DNA of 10,425 nt, taken from Crocinitomicaceae bacterium. Lineage in GTDB: Bacteria; Bacteroidota; Bacteroidia; Flavobacteriales_D; Parvicellaceae. The stretch spans positions 1 to 10,425 of the forward strand of contig PBXW01000148.1 of NCBI GenBank assembly GCA_002727735.1. Reading direction: 5' to 3'. The stretch's first letter is position 1, and each line of letters starts with the position of its first letter. Below, one piece after another: positions 1 to 7,422 of this stretch. The notes under the pieces were generated by a model. It did no database searches, was not told the DNA's origin, and saw nothing but the letters and a program-made list of their open reading frames with translations. A program made the position numbers and the translations under genes.

Positions 1-16
1 ACTTTATAAATATTTT

Positions 17-38
17 GTGGGACAATTAGTGGGACAAT
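17..38 (+). repeat. Tandem GTGGGACAAT direct repeats, candidate integrase arm-type sites
   Basis: Two perfect copies of GTGGGACAAT start at 17 and 29, a 12-base period. They lie about 60 bases before the tRNA-end-like repeat at 95-114. A similar but diverged pair (TTTGGGACTA and TTTGGGATTA) precedes the matching repeat at the right end of the window, in the same orientation. Short G-rich direct repeats near an attachment core are what tyrosine recombinases use as arm-binding sites. The repeats are seen directly; the function is inferred. Confidence 0.45.
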
Positions 39-94
39 ATTAATGGCCCTCTATTTTATTGATTCAAATCAATCGCTTAGAGATCACTTTGGCT

Positions 95-120
95 GACCCC
101 CCATCCGCCATATCTATAAA
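95..120 (+). repeat. Left att-like direct repeat resembling a tRNA 3' end
   Basis: The 16-base string CCCCATCCGCCATATC (99-114) recurs at 10403-10418. With one mismatch the match runs to 120, giving 21 of 22 bases. It ends in GCCA, like a tRNA acceptor end with discriminator G followed by CCA. This copy has two extra C residues before the acceptor-like part (six in a row instead of four), and no T-loop, anticodon arm or 5' half precedes it. It is therefore a fragment and not a working tRNA gene. It is best read as a recombined attachment site marking the left edge of the module. Confidence 0.6.
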
Positions 121-309
121 TTCCTTACCTTTTTTAAATTTAAAATTTTTATAAATTATATAATGATTACAGGTATTTATAACTTATACTTAATTAAATT
201 CTCTATTGCTACCAGATACAACCTACGGAAAATTGTGGTACAGATATTGAGAATTAAAAATTAATTAACTTATTTAAGTTTAAAAAAAATGACTCAATAT
301 GATTTTGTA
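121..309. other. Non-coding AT-rich stretch downstream of iolE
   Basis: I see no gene in this stretch. It lies between the left att-like repeat and the stop codon of iolE. The only structure found is a weak AT-only inverted repeat, AACTTA-TT-TAAGTT, at 267-280. Read on the minus strand it follows iolE, but it has no GC stem and only a short T run after it, so it is a poor terminator candidate. Confidence 0.5.
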
Positions 310-1209
310 TTAGATTATTATCTTAAAATCATTATATTCCAAGCAGGATACTAATGTGTTATAACCTTTTCTTGCATACTCAAATGGATTTGCTTTAAGA
401 GGATCTTGTTCTGCTTCAACAACAATCCAACCACTATACTTTATATCTTTAAGTCTTTTAATAAATTTTCGGTAGTTAATGCAACCGTCTCCTGGAACTG
501 TAAATATACCATTCAACACACAATCTAAAAAACTATCCTTAGTTTTATCCACTTTTTTTAAAATATTCTCTCTAATATCTTTTGCATGAACATGATTTAT
601 TCTATTTCCAAAGGCAGAAATAATTTTCTCATAATCACCGTTGGCGAATAGAAGATGCCCTGTGTCTAAAAGAAGACCAACAGATTCTCTAGTATTATCC
701 ATTAACTGCTCAATCTCATTTTGCGTCTCAACGACTGTACCCATATGATGATGGAAACTCAAAGGCACACCTTTATCCAAGCAGTAATCGGCTAAATTAC
801 TTAAGTCTTGTCCATATTGCTTAATATCAAATTCTGATAATCTTGGTCTCGAATTTAAAGGTTTGTCTTTATTATTTTGAACTGTATTGTAAGTTTCTCC
901 ATAAACTAAAACACTTGCACCAACTTTCACAAATAGTTTCAACATTTTATCTAACTTTATTTTTTCGTCATTTAACTTATTTTTAAGCAATGTTCCAGAA
1001 TACCAACCGGAAATAAGTTTTAATTCGTGCGCTTCTAAAACTTTTTTAAGGCTATTAGGATTGTTTGGAAATTTTCCGCCTAACTCAGTTCCTGAAAACC
1101 CAGCTAAGCGTGTTTCTTTTAAGCATGTTTCTAAGCTAGTATCACCTCCTAGTTCAGGTAAATCATCATTAGTCCATGAAATTGGTGACATACCCAATTT
1201 TACCTCCAT
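310..1209 (-). CDS. iolE: Inosose dehydratase (2-keto-myo-inositol dehydratase)
   Basis: This cytoplasmic lyase of the xylose-isomerase-like TIM-barrel superfamily removes water from 2-keto-myo-inositol, the second step of inositol breakdown, to give the diketone that IolD cleaves. The 299 residues match the usual family length. The N-terminus GMSPISWTNDDLPELGGDT (6-24) and TELGGKFP (41-48) are hallmark IolE sequences. The metal-site strands are present: SFHHHMGT (151-158), LDTGHLLFANGD (181-192), NHVHAKD (205-211) and VVEAEQDP (263-270). The ATG at 1209 gives the usual family N-terminus. However, a strong GGAGG lies inside its first codons, five bases before an in-frame TTG at 1197, so the true start may be four codons later. 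The gene lies 49 bases after iolD and is the last gene of the minus-strand operon. Confidence 0.93.
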   Translation of the reverse strand: MEVKLGMSPISWTNDDLPELGGDTSLETCLKETRLAGFSGTELGGKFPNNPNSLKKVLEAHELKLISGWYSGTLLKNKLNDEKIKLDKMLKLFVKVGASVLVYGETYNTVQNNKDKPLNSRPRLSEFDIKQYGQDLSNLADYCLDKGVPLSFHHHMGTVVETQNEIEQLMDNTRESVGLLLDTGHLLFANGDYEKIISAFGNRINHVHAKDIRENILKKVDKTKDSFLDCVLNGIFTVPGDGCINYRKFIKRLKDIKYSGWIVVEAEQDPLKANPFEYARKGYNTLVSCLEYNDFKIII

Positions 1210-1258
1210 CTAAGACACGCCTTTTCTTTTGAAAATTTATCGATTAACTTTCCGATCA

Positions 1259-3109
1259 TCATTTAAATCCTTTGTTTTGATTTATTCTAGCAACTAAATA
1301 GTCCTTTCTAAGATTTGACTTATTACTATCCGTAAAAGTTTCTGGAATGGCAACATCCCACCAAGCACCTCCTTCTACAGTACTAATATTTGGATCTGTA
1401 TCAATAACTATAACCTTAACCCCCTTTTTTCTAATTGTGTTTTTTACCTCAACTTCGAGTTCAGCTATTTCAGACACATAGACAGCTTTAGCTCCCATAG
1501 ATTTGGCGTGAGAAACGAAATCAATCTCTATCTGCTTATCAAATTTAGAGTCAGAAAACAGATTATTAAACTCTGCTCCCCCTGTTGCCTTTTGCAAACG
1601 ATTGATACAACCATACCCTTTATTGTTTGTAAGAATAAGGGTCATTGAAATTCCCATCATAGCAGCTGTAGCTAGTTCAGAATTCATCATTAGGTAAGAT
1701 CCGTCACCTGAAAAAACGACATTAGGTCTATTAGGTGTAGCGAGATTTACTCCAATACCAGCTGAGATTTCATATCCCATGCAAGAATAGCCATACTCCA
1801 TATGATATGTATTTTGATCTAAAACTTTCCACAGTTTGTGCAGTTCTCCTGGCATTGAGCCTGCTGCCCCAATAACGATTGTGTTTTCAGGAACACTTCG
1901 GTTTACAGCACCAATTACTTGACTGTCGGAAGGCAAACTATTCATCAAACTGGGAGCTGTTATTTTCTCTAAGTCTTTTAACCATTTTTCTTTAGCTGCG
2001 GTATACTTTGAGATATAGCCTGAACTGACCTTATAATTTGTGCTTAGCGCCTTTAGTAATTGCAATGAAACTTTAGCATCGCCTAATATAGGTTTTGATT
2101 GGTGTTTTGTTAGATCATGTGCTTGTACATTAATAGAGTATACCGGGGCTTTTATTAATCCGTTAGAGCCAGTTGTAAAATCTTGCAATCGACTACCAAC
2201 TGAAATAATAAAATCAGCGTCCGAAATAATTGCATTGGCTGAACTAGAACCTGTCACACCTATAGATCCAAGATTCTGTTCATCTTTTTCCACCAGTACC
2301 GATTTTCCTGCTTGAGTTACCACTAATGGCACTTTAGTAATATCTAAAAATTCCTTTAATTCATCTTGAGCATTACTATATTTCACGCCTCCACCAGCAA
2401 TTAAAACAGGTTTTTTTGACTTTTCTAGAGCACTAGCCAACCTTTCGATTTCTCTTCGGTCAGGTTGAATTCTCCTTACATTCCAATAAGAGGGTTCAAA
2501 AAAAGACACGGGGTAATTATAAGCTTCAGCTTGAACATCTTGACAAAATGCTAGCGTTACGGGTCCGGTCATGGCAGGATCAGTAAGGATTGACATAGCT
2601 TTTGGCAAGGCGTTAAGTAACTGTTCAGGTCTAGTTATACGATCAAAATATCTACTGACTGGTCTGAAGCAATCATTTGCTGATACAGTCCCATCTTCAA
2701 AATCTTCAATCTGTTGCAGTACTGGGTCAGGCCGTCTGTCAGCAAACACATCACCTGGTAGTAAAAGAATTGGTAGTCTATTAACGTGAGCCAATGCAGC
2801 TGCCGTCACTAAATTCGTTGCACCAGGACCGATAGAGGATGTGACTGCCATAAACCTTCTTCTTTGCATTTCTTTTGTGTATGCCAATGCAGCATGTGCC
2901 ATACCTTGTTCGTTATGTCCTCTATATGTTGGAAGAACTGTTTTATACTTTTCTAAAGCCTCACCTATGCCGGCAACATTACCGTGTCCAAATATACCCC
3001 ACACTCCCTTAAAAGCCATTTCATACGATCCATCAAATTGTTCAATCTTTTGTGCAATGATCCACTTCACTAGGGCTTGCGCAGATGTTAATCTAACTGT
3101 TTTCATCAT
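1259..3109 (-). CDS. iolD: 3D-(3,5/4)-trihydroxycyclohexane-1,2-dione acylhydrolase
   Basis: This ThDP-dependent enzyme hydrolytically opens the six-membered ring of the IolE product to give 5-deoxy-D-glucuronate. The 616 residues follow the acetolactate-synthase fold. The N-terminal PYR domain has the cofactor-activating glutamate in YRGHNEQGMAHAA (E67), followed by SSIGPGATNLVTAAA (91-105). The middle domain contains LIAGGGVKYS (236-245). The C-terminal PP domain has the ThDP/Mg motif from GDGS (468-471) to NN (495-496). The tail GGAWWDVAIPE (580-590) is typical of IolD and separates it from acetolactate synthase. The first ATG is preceded by GAGG eight bases upstream; a second ATG follows immediately. 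The gene lies 129 bases downstream of the ATPase gene, with a TATAAT box in the gap, so it may have its own promoter besides operon read-through. Confidence 0.95.
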   Translation of the reverse strand: MMKTVRLTSAQALVKWIIAQKIEQFDGSYEMAFKGVWGIFGHGNVAGIGEALEKYKTVLPTYRGHNEQGMAHAALAYTKEMQRRRFMAVTSSIGPGATNLVTAAALAHVNRLPILLLPGDVFADRRPDPVLQQIEDFEDGTVSANDCFRPVSRYFDRITRPEQLLNALPKAMSILTDPAMTGPVTLAFCQDVQAEAYNYPVSFFEPSYWNVRRIQPDRREIERLASALEKSKKPVLIAGGGVKYSNAQDELKEFLDITKVPLVVTQAGKSVLVEKDEQNLGSIGVTGSSSANAIISDADFIISVGSRLQDFTTGSNGLIKAPVYSINVQAHDLTKHQSKPILGDAKVSLQLLKALSTNYKVSSGYISKYTAAKEKWLKDLEKITAPSLMNSLPSDSQVIGAVNRSVPENTIVIGAAGSMPGELHKLWKVLDQNTYHMEYGYSCMGYEISAGIGVNLATPNRPNVVFSGDGSYLMMNSELATAAMMGISMTLILTNNKGYGCINRLQKATGGAEFNNLFSDSKFDKQIEIDFVSHAKSMGAKAVYVSEIAELEVEVKNTIRKKGVKVIVIDTDPNISTVEGGAWWDVAIPETFTDSNKSNLRKDYLVARINQNKGFK

Positions 3110-3138
3110 TTATTGTTCCTCTTGTATAACTTTATTAA

Positions 3139-3180
3139 CTGTGGAATTATAAAAATGTCATTCTTTGTTATTAATTATTA
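3139..3180 (-). promoter_or_regulatory. Candidate internal promoter for iolD-iolE
   Basis: Reading the minus strand, a perfect TATAAT lies at 3151-3146. The hexamer 17 bases upstream is only a poor -35 (TTAATA). A start near 3139 would leave a leader of about 30 bases with the iolD ribosome binding site in it. In DNA this AT-rich a TATAAT can occur by chance, so this is a modest call. It is supported by the unusually long gap (129 bases) within an otherwise tight gene string. Confidence 0.3.
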
Positions 3181-3238
3181 ATTTAAATCCCAAACCGTTT
3201 TCTAAAAAATCGTTCAAAACTTAATTTTTTCCATTGGA

Positions 3239-4009
3239 TCAATTGTATCTTTCTGAGAACTCTGTTTCAAGTTTATCTAAATCTTCACCACCCGCCATTA
3301 GAGGTCTGAGATTATTTATATCAATTTCATCTCTCGATCCCTCAGCTAAAACTTTTCCTCTATTAAGAAAAGCAAACCGATCTCCCAAAAGTTTAGCATG
3401 CATATCGTTATGAGTTATGAATATGATCGCTATGTCTCCTAAATCTTTAACTTTTTTTATAGTTCTTAAAACTTCTAACTGCTGCTTTTGTCCGAGGGCT
3501 GAAGTGGGCTCATCAAGAATGAGTACATTGGCACCAAAATAAATAGCTCTAGCTATCGCAAGTGTCTGTCTTTGTCCACCAGACATTGTGCCTATAGGTT
3601 GTGTTGGGTCCGCAACATCAATACCCAGTTTAGCCATTTCCTTTCGTGTAATATCATTCATTAGAGACATATCTAAAAAAATACCTTTTGTAATTTCTCT
3701 GCCTAGAAAAAAGTTTCTAGTTACACTCATTAAAGATTGCAAGGCCAAGTCTTGATAGACGGTACCAATTCCAGCAGTAACAGCTTGTCTAGGTGACTTA
3801 AAATTTACCACCTTGCCATTCAATAGTATTTCACCCTCACTAGGTATATGGACTCCGGATAATAGTTTTATAAGTGTTGACTTTCCAGCACCATTGTCTC
3901 CTAAAAGAGCCGTTATTTCACCCTTGAAAACTTTAAAAGAAATGTCCTTTAGAGCTATTATGTTTCCAAAAAATTTTGATACACCTTTAAACTCAATTGA
4001 TGGGGTCAT
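3239..4009 (-). CDS. Sugar ABC transporter ATP-binding protein (carbohydrate uptake CUT2 type)
   Basis: This is the ATPase that powers uptake of the polyol or sugar bound by the partner periplasmic protein. All nucleotide-binding motifs are present in 256 residues: Walker A GDNGAGKST (37-45), Q-loop Gln86, signature SGGQRQ (143-148), Walker B VLILDEP (162-168) and switch His200. It has a single ATPase domain, like fructose transporter FrcA of rhizobia, whereas RbsA, XylG and the Caulobacter inositol transporter ATPase are fused double-domain proteins. It would therefore act as a homodimer. The start lies seven bases after the permease stop codon, which points to translational coupling. The substrate cannot be read from the ATPase itself; neighbouring iolD and iolE suggest an inositol-like compound. 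Confidence 0.9.
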   Translation of the reverse strand: MTPSIEFKGVSKFFGNIIALKDISFKVFKGEITALLGDNGAGKSTLIKLLSGVHIPSEGEILLNGKVVNFKSPRQAVTAGIGTVYQDLALQSLMSVTRNFFLGREITKGIFLDMSLMNDITRKEMAKLGIDVADPTQPIGTMSGGQRQTLAIARAIYFGANVLILDEPTSALGQKQQLEVLRTIKKVKDLGDIAIIFITHNDMHAKLLGDRFAFLNRGKVLAEGSRDEIDINNLRPLMAGGEDLDKLETEFSERYN

Positions 4010-4016
4010 ATATCCA

Positions 4017-5075
4017 TTATCCTTTCACTATCCTATCTCTTAAAAATTGGTTTAAGAGAGCAGATCCCAATATAAGCATCCCTAACATTACTCTAAAAAG
4101 ATTATTATCGATGAAAGGTACAAAATTTATTCCTCTGCTCGCAATTGCAAAAATTAATGCCCCAAGAACAGCTCCAACTACAGAACCGTATCCCCCAGTT
4201 AAAGCACAACCGCCAATAACAGCTGCTGCAATTGCATGTAACTCCCTAAAATCTCCAGCTTTTGGATCTGATGCACCAGAGGTCATAACTGTTAAAATAC
4301 CTAACAAGCAAGCCAGAGAAGTTGATATCATAAAAAGACTAATTTTTACCCTTGCCACTGGAACTCCTACAGCTCTTGCGGCCACAGGATCTCCTCCAGA
4401 TGCATATATCCAATTTCCATATGGCGTTCGGGTGGTGATGAAAGCAACTAAAAAAACAAGAATAATAAAATAATAAACTTCAGCATCAAAAGGCACTCCA
4501 AAAGCCCTATCGAATGCAAAAATGTTATCAATCAGTGTAGGGTCCTCTCCACCTCCTGGGGGAGGTTTAAGATTTGCCTTAACAGATAATCTAGATTGAT
4601 TGAAAAAAGTCTGACTAAGAAACACTGCAAACCCTCTACTAGCGAACCAAAAAGCTAGAGTTACAATGAAACTAGGAAGTCCAGTTCTGACAACAATTAT
4701 TCCAATGATAAATCCTAAAAAGGCGAGTTCCAAAAAGGTTAATATAATCGCCAACTCTACTGGCACTCCAAATAAAAGAAAAATAGCAAAACTATGTCCA
4801 GCCAAAGCGATATTAGCTCCCATACTAAGATCAAATTCTCCTGCTATCATTAGAAGAGAGGCTCCAATAGCTAAAATGCCAACAAATGCTGCAAGTTCTA
4901 CCCATGCCTGGATACCTATTGGATTTAACCACATAGCTTCAAATGTACCGCTTATCGAGGTAAGTGTCATAAAAGTGATAACGATTATTATTAGTCCAAA
5001 AACAGATCCCAGCTCAGGTCTAGATATAGATCTTCTGATTAATCCAATTTCTCGTATGCGTTCATCAGTTGCCAT
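4017..5075 (-). CDS. Sugar ABC transporter permease (RbsC/FrcC family)
   Basis: This inner-membrane channel subunit has 352 residues and many hydrophobic segments (for example 24-41, 61-78, 87-103, 107-129, 201-215, 246-266, 282-312 and 328-345). The family motif GEFDLSMG (79-86) corresponds to the GxxDLSVG signature of ribose-type permeases. The cytoplasmic coupling region includes AARAVGVPVARVKI (232-245), and the glycine-rich GGCALTGGYGSVVGAVLGAL (288-307) is also typical. A long polar, proline- and glycine-rich loop (about 160-185, with PPPGGGED) probably faces the periplasm. AGGTGG lies just upstream of the ATG. The gene sits between the binding-protein gene, from which a strong hairpin separates it, and the ATPase gene. 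Substrate assignment to inositol is inferred from context only. Confidence 0.9.
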   Translation of the reverse strand: MATDERIREIGLIRRSISRPELGSVFGLIIIVITFMTLTSISGTFEAMWLNPIGIQAWVELAAFVGILAIGASLLMIAGEFDLSMGANIALAGHSFAIFLLFGVPVELAIILTFLELAFLGFIIGIIVVRTGLPSFIVTLAFWFASRGFAVFLSQTFFNQSRLSVKANLKPPPGGGEDPTLIDNIFAFDRAFGVPFDAEVYYFIILVFLVAFITTRTPYGNWIYASGGDPVAARAVGVPVARVKISLFMISTSLACLLGILTVMTSGASDPKAGDFRELHAIAAAVIGGCALTGGYGSVVGAVLGALIFAIASRGINFVPFIDNNLFRVMLGMLILGSALLNQFLRDRIVKG

Positions 5076-5090
5076 TTGTCCACCTAAGAT

Positions 5091-5123
5091 GAATCTGGCA
5101 AATCAAAAGGATTTGCCAGATTC
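5091..5123 (-). promoter_or_regulatory. Perfect intercistronic hairpin between binding-protein and permease genes
   Basis: GAATCTGGCAAATC (5091-5104) and GATTTGCCAGATTC (5110-5123) form a perfect 14-base-pair stem with a five-base loop. It lies wholly within the 73-base gap between the two cistrons. In the transcribed direction it is not followed by a T run, so it is unlikely to be a strong intrinsic terminator. Hairpins here are known in other binding-protein operons (malE-malF type), where they block 3' exonuclease decay and keep the binding protein more abundant than the membrane parts. That role is inferred here. Confidence 0.75.
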
Positions 5124-5148
5124 TATACTAAAGGAAAAAGATTATTGC

Positions 5149-6075
5149 TTATCTTTCTTTCCCAGCTAGTTTCTTTACTAATTCAACATTGCCCTTAGTA
5201 ACAAAACCTGGGCCTGAGTTAATTGAATTACCTGGAAGAGTACCATTTCTGTGATTTAGGTGAAGTACCATAACTGGCACATAACCTTGAAGAAATTGTT
5301 GCTGGTCTATAGCGTAGTTAACTGTTCCGTCAATTATGCCATCAACAATTGCTGGTCCAAGGTCAAAACAACCTAACACAACTTTTCCAGCTTTACCCAT
5401 TTCTTTTAGAGCGGCTATAGTTGGGTCACAACCTGTTGGACCAACTGCCATTATGGCACCTGTGTTTGGATTAGATGTCATATGTGCAATGACAGTATTT
5501 TTAATATCATCAAAATCAGTTGAAACCTCAACCATATTGAGCTTCTCACCCATGCCATCAGCAAATCCCTGACACCTGTCCTTCAGCGCAGTATTCATTG
5601 GCTCATGGTTAAAGCAAACCGAGTTCTTTCCACCTAAACCTTTGCTTTTTTCACCACCACCTAGACCAGCTTCATATTCGGGTTGCCCAACATGCATTAC
5701 AGCACCTAAACTTTTTGAAACGCCAGCACCAGAATTCATAGATATGACTGGAATCCCAGCTGCAACAGCTGCTTTAATTGGTCCACCCAAAATGTCAGGT
5801 GCTGGTATTGATACAACTATACCATCTGGCTTTTGTGCAATAGCAGCTTCAATTAAAGATGCCATTTCGTTTAAATCTCCGGTTGGTGGATTTCTATATT
5901 GAACATCTGCGCCAGTGTCTTTTTTAGCAGCTTCAACGCCATTTCTTACAACACCCCAAAAAGCATCTGTGTCAGAGCCATGAGTTACAACGATAATATT
6001 AGCTTTATGATCTCCAGCAAAAGAAAAACTGGTAGATAACAAAAAAGCTATTAACGTAGTTAGTATTTTTTTCAT
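5149..6075 (-). CDS. Periplasmic sugar/inositol-binding protein of ABC transporter
   Basis: This is the solute-binding lipid-free periplasmic receptor of the ABC importer. Its 308 residues begin with a clear signal peptide: two lysines, a hydrophobic core and SFSFA-GD, with cleavage expected after residue 20. The mature protein has the type I ribose-binding fold (Peripla_BP_4): VTHGSDTDAFWGVVRNGVEA (30-49), KPDGIVVSIPAPD (82-94), AAGIPVISMNSG (105-116), DQQQFLQGY (257-265) and GPGFVTKGN (288-296). Four cysteines (154, 168, 216, 236) are present; 154 and 168 are placed for a disulfide. GGAGG lies seven bases before the ATG, a stronger site than those of the downstream genes. It is the first gene of the operon. 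An inositol-like ligand is inferred from iolD and iolE downstream. Confidence 0.9.
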   Translation of the reverse strand: MKKILTTLIAFLLSTSFSFAGDHKANIIVVTHGSDTDAFWGVVRNGVEAAKKDTGADVQYRNPPTGDLNEMASLIEAAIAQKPDGIVVSIPAPDILGGPIKAAVAAGIPVISMNSGAGVSKSLGAVMHVGQPEYEAGLGGGEKSKGLGGKNSVCFNHEPMNTALKDRCQGFADGMGEKLNMVEVSTDFDDIKNTVIAHMTSNPNTGAIMAVGPTGCDPTIAALKEMGKAGKVVLGCFDLGPAIVDGIIDGTVNYAIDQQQFLQGYVPVMVLHLNHRNGTLPGNSINSGPGFVTKGNVELVKKLAGKER

Positions 6076-6288
6076 AAATTTTCCTCCACTTTAAAATTAT
6101 TTAGTAATATTAACATAGTAGAATCAGTCTCTTTCAAAGTAAAATAATTTATTGCGTAAAGAAGATATTAAAAGTTATCTTGATAATATACATATAAAAA
6201 TTAGATAAAATTAGAATGGCAACTTGCTACTTCCTTAGTTTTTTATAAAATTTGTATTAATAGTACTCATTTTGTTTAGGAGATATTT
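6076..6288. promoter_or_regulatory. Divergent control region between transporter operon and dehydrogenase gene
   Basis: These 213 bases separate the minus-strand transport/iol operon from the plus-strand dehydrogenase and must hold both promoters. For the minus strand, TTGAAA (6137-6132) and TTAATA (6113-6108) are 18 bases apart. For the plus strand, TTGCTA (6224-6229) and TAAAAT (6246-6251) are 16 apart. Overlapping inverted repeats lie between them: AAGATA/TATCTT (6162-6181) and TTATC-TT-GATAA (6175-6186). The strong Shine-Dalgarno sites GGAGG (6087-6083) and AGGAGA (6278-6283) lie at the two edges. I found no match to the GGAA-N6-TTCC motif reported for Caulobacter IolR. No regulator gene is in the window. 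Confidence 0.5.
6162..6186. promoter_or_regulatory. Candidate operator: overlapping inverted repeats
   Basis: AAGATA and TATCTT pair across eight bases (6162-6181). The palindrome TTATC-TT-GATAA (6175-6186) overlaps it. The site lies centrally in the divergent promoter region, where one repressor could control both directions. The sequence is very AT-rich, so chance palindromes are likely; this is a weak call. Confidence 0.3.
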
Positions 6289-7413
6289 ATGAAAGGTATT
6301 GGGGTAGGAGTTATTGGTACAGGGTTTATGGGTAAAGCTCACTCAGTTGCCTATAGTGCTTCCGCTTCAGTTTTTGGTACAGGGTTAAGACCAAAACTGG
6401 AGATAGTTTGTGATTTAAGCCCCAAGAGAGCTAGTCAAAGAGCAAAAGACCTTGGATTTTCAAGGTATACTAGCAACTGGTTAGAGGTAGTAAACGACCC
6501 AAAAGTAGATCTAGTTTCTGTTTGTACACCAAATGATACCCACGCTGAAATTGCAATTTCAGCTTTAAAGTTAGGAAAAAGTGTTTGGTGTGAGAAACCT
6601 ATGTCAAGTAGCCTGCTAGATAGTAAGAAAATGCTTTCGGCGTCAAAAAAAAGTAGAGGCAAAACCATAATTGGTTACAATTACACAAAAAATCCATCAG
6701 TATTACATGCAAGAGAGTTAATAGAAAGTGGTACAATCGGTGACATCGTGGGTTTTTTTTGTCGTTACGATGTCGATAATGAGGCGGATAAAAAAAGACC
6801 GTGGTCTTGGCGTATGTCACGAGATGCCTCTGGTACAGGGGCAAATGGGGATATATTAAGTCATGTTATCAGCGTAGCGCACTTTTTAGTTGGATCAACT
6901 ATCTCAAAAGTTGTAGGAGATATAAACATTGTTCATCCCAAAAGGAAAGATCCAGCTAATAAAAAAGAAACTAAGATTGTAGATAACGACGATATGATCG
7001 CAGCTCTTATTCATTTTAAAAATGGAGTCCATGGGCATATAGGCGCCAGTAGAGTTACTTGGGGTAAAAAATGTGGGCTTACATGGGAAGTACACGGAAC
7101 ACTTGGTACAATAACCTTCGATCAGGAAAGACTAAACGAGATCAAATTATTTACACGACAAAAAAAGAAAAGTACAGACGGGTTCAGAACTATTTTAACA
7201 GGTCCTGATCATCCTTTTTACAAATCATTTCTACCTAATGGAGGTCACAGTTTAGGATTTATGGATGTAAAAATGTGTGAATTACAGATGCTTTTGTTCG
7301 CAATAGAGCACGATACAGAGGCTTGGCCCAATTTTGAATCTGGATATGATATAGAAAAAGTAATGAACGCTGTAGATAGATCAGCGCTAAGTGGAAAGTG
7401 GATAAAAATCTAG
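6289..7413 (+). CDS. Gfo/Idh/MocA oxidoreductase, levoglucosan-dehydrogenase-like
   Basis: This is an NAD(P)-dependent oxidoreductase, probably oxidising a ring hydroxyl of a sugar, anhydrosugar or cyclitol to a ketone. Its 374 residues begin with a Rossmann fold (GVIGTGFMGKAHS, 7-19). The family lysine is in CEKPM (K103), and the catalytic Asp and His are in GDILSHVISVAHFL (D188, H192). The C-terminal half resembles bacterial levoglucosan dehydrogenase as I remember it, notably GFRTILTGPDHPF (298-310), WEVHGTLGTITFD (266-278) and the GYDIEKVMNAV tail (352-362). It is clearly not a copy of the IolG in the same window. AGGAGA lies five bases before the ATG. It is the only plus-strand gene, divergent from the transporter operon, so it is probably co-regulated with it. 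The family call is firm; the substrate is not known. Confidence 0.85.
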   Translation: MKGIGVGVIGTGFMGKAHSVAYSASASVFGTGLRPKLEIVCDLSPKRASQRAKDLGFSRYTSNWLEVVNDPKVDLVSVCTPNDTHAEIAISALKLGKSVWCEKPMSSSLLDSKKMLSASKKSRGKTIIGYNYTKNPSVLHARELIESGTIGDIVGFFCRYDVDNEADKKRPWSWRMSRDASGTGANGDILSHVISVAHFLVGSTISKVVGDINIVHPKRKDPANKKETKIVDNDDMIAALIHFKNGVHGHIGASRVTWGKKCGLTWEVHGTLGTITFDQERLNEIKLFTRQKKKSTDGFRTILTGPDHPFYKSFLPNGGHSLGFMDVKMCELQMLLFAIEHDTEAWPNFESGYDIEKVMNAVDRSALSGKWIKI

Positions 7414-7422
7414 TTACAATTA

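Noticed and set aside
60-114. A complete tRNA gene ending at the left repeat
   Set aside because: There is no T-loop in register, no anticodon arm and no 5' acceptor strand pairing with CCCATCC. The run of six C residues also breaks tRNA spacing.
267-280. Inverted repeat AACTTA-TT-TAAGTT as the iolE terminator
   Set aside because: The six-pair stem is mostly A-T with a two-base loop, and only a weak T stretch follows in the transcribed direction.
1207-1263. 18-codon minus-strand frame starting at the iolD stop codon (MIGKLIDKFSKEK...)
   Set aside because: It is too short to judge and has no ribosome site of its own. It overlaps the iolE start in another frame and resembles no protein I know. 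It is kept only as a note for the start-site question.
1259-3109. Acetolactate synthase as an alternative to IolD
   Set aside because: The ThDP fold is shared, but the GGAWWDVAIPE tail, the 616-residue length and the neighbour iolE favour IolD.
4666-5169. Long plus-strand open frame (167 codons) opposite the permease gene
   Set aside because: It is the complement of a well-supported membrane protein. Its translation is low-complexity with many Ile, Asn, Pro and Lys and no recognisable domain. Similar antisense frames opposite iolD, the binding-protein gene and 3997-4473 were rejected for the same reason.
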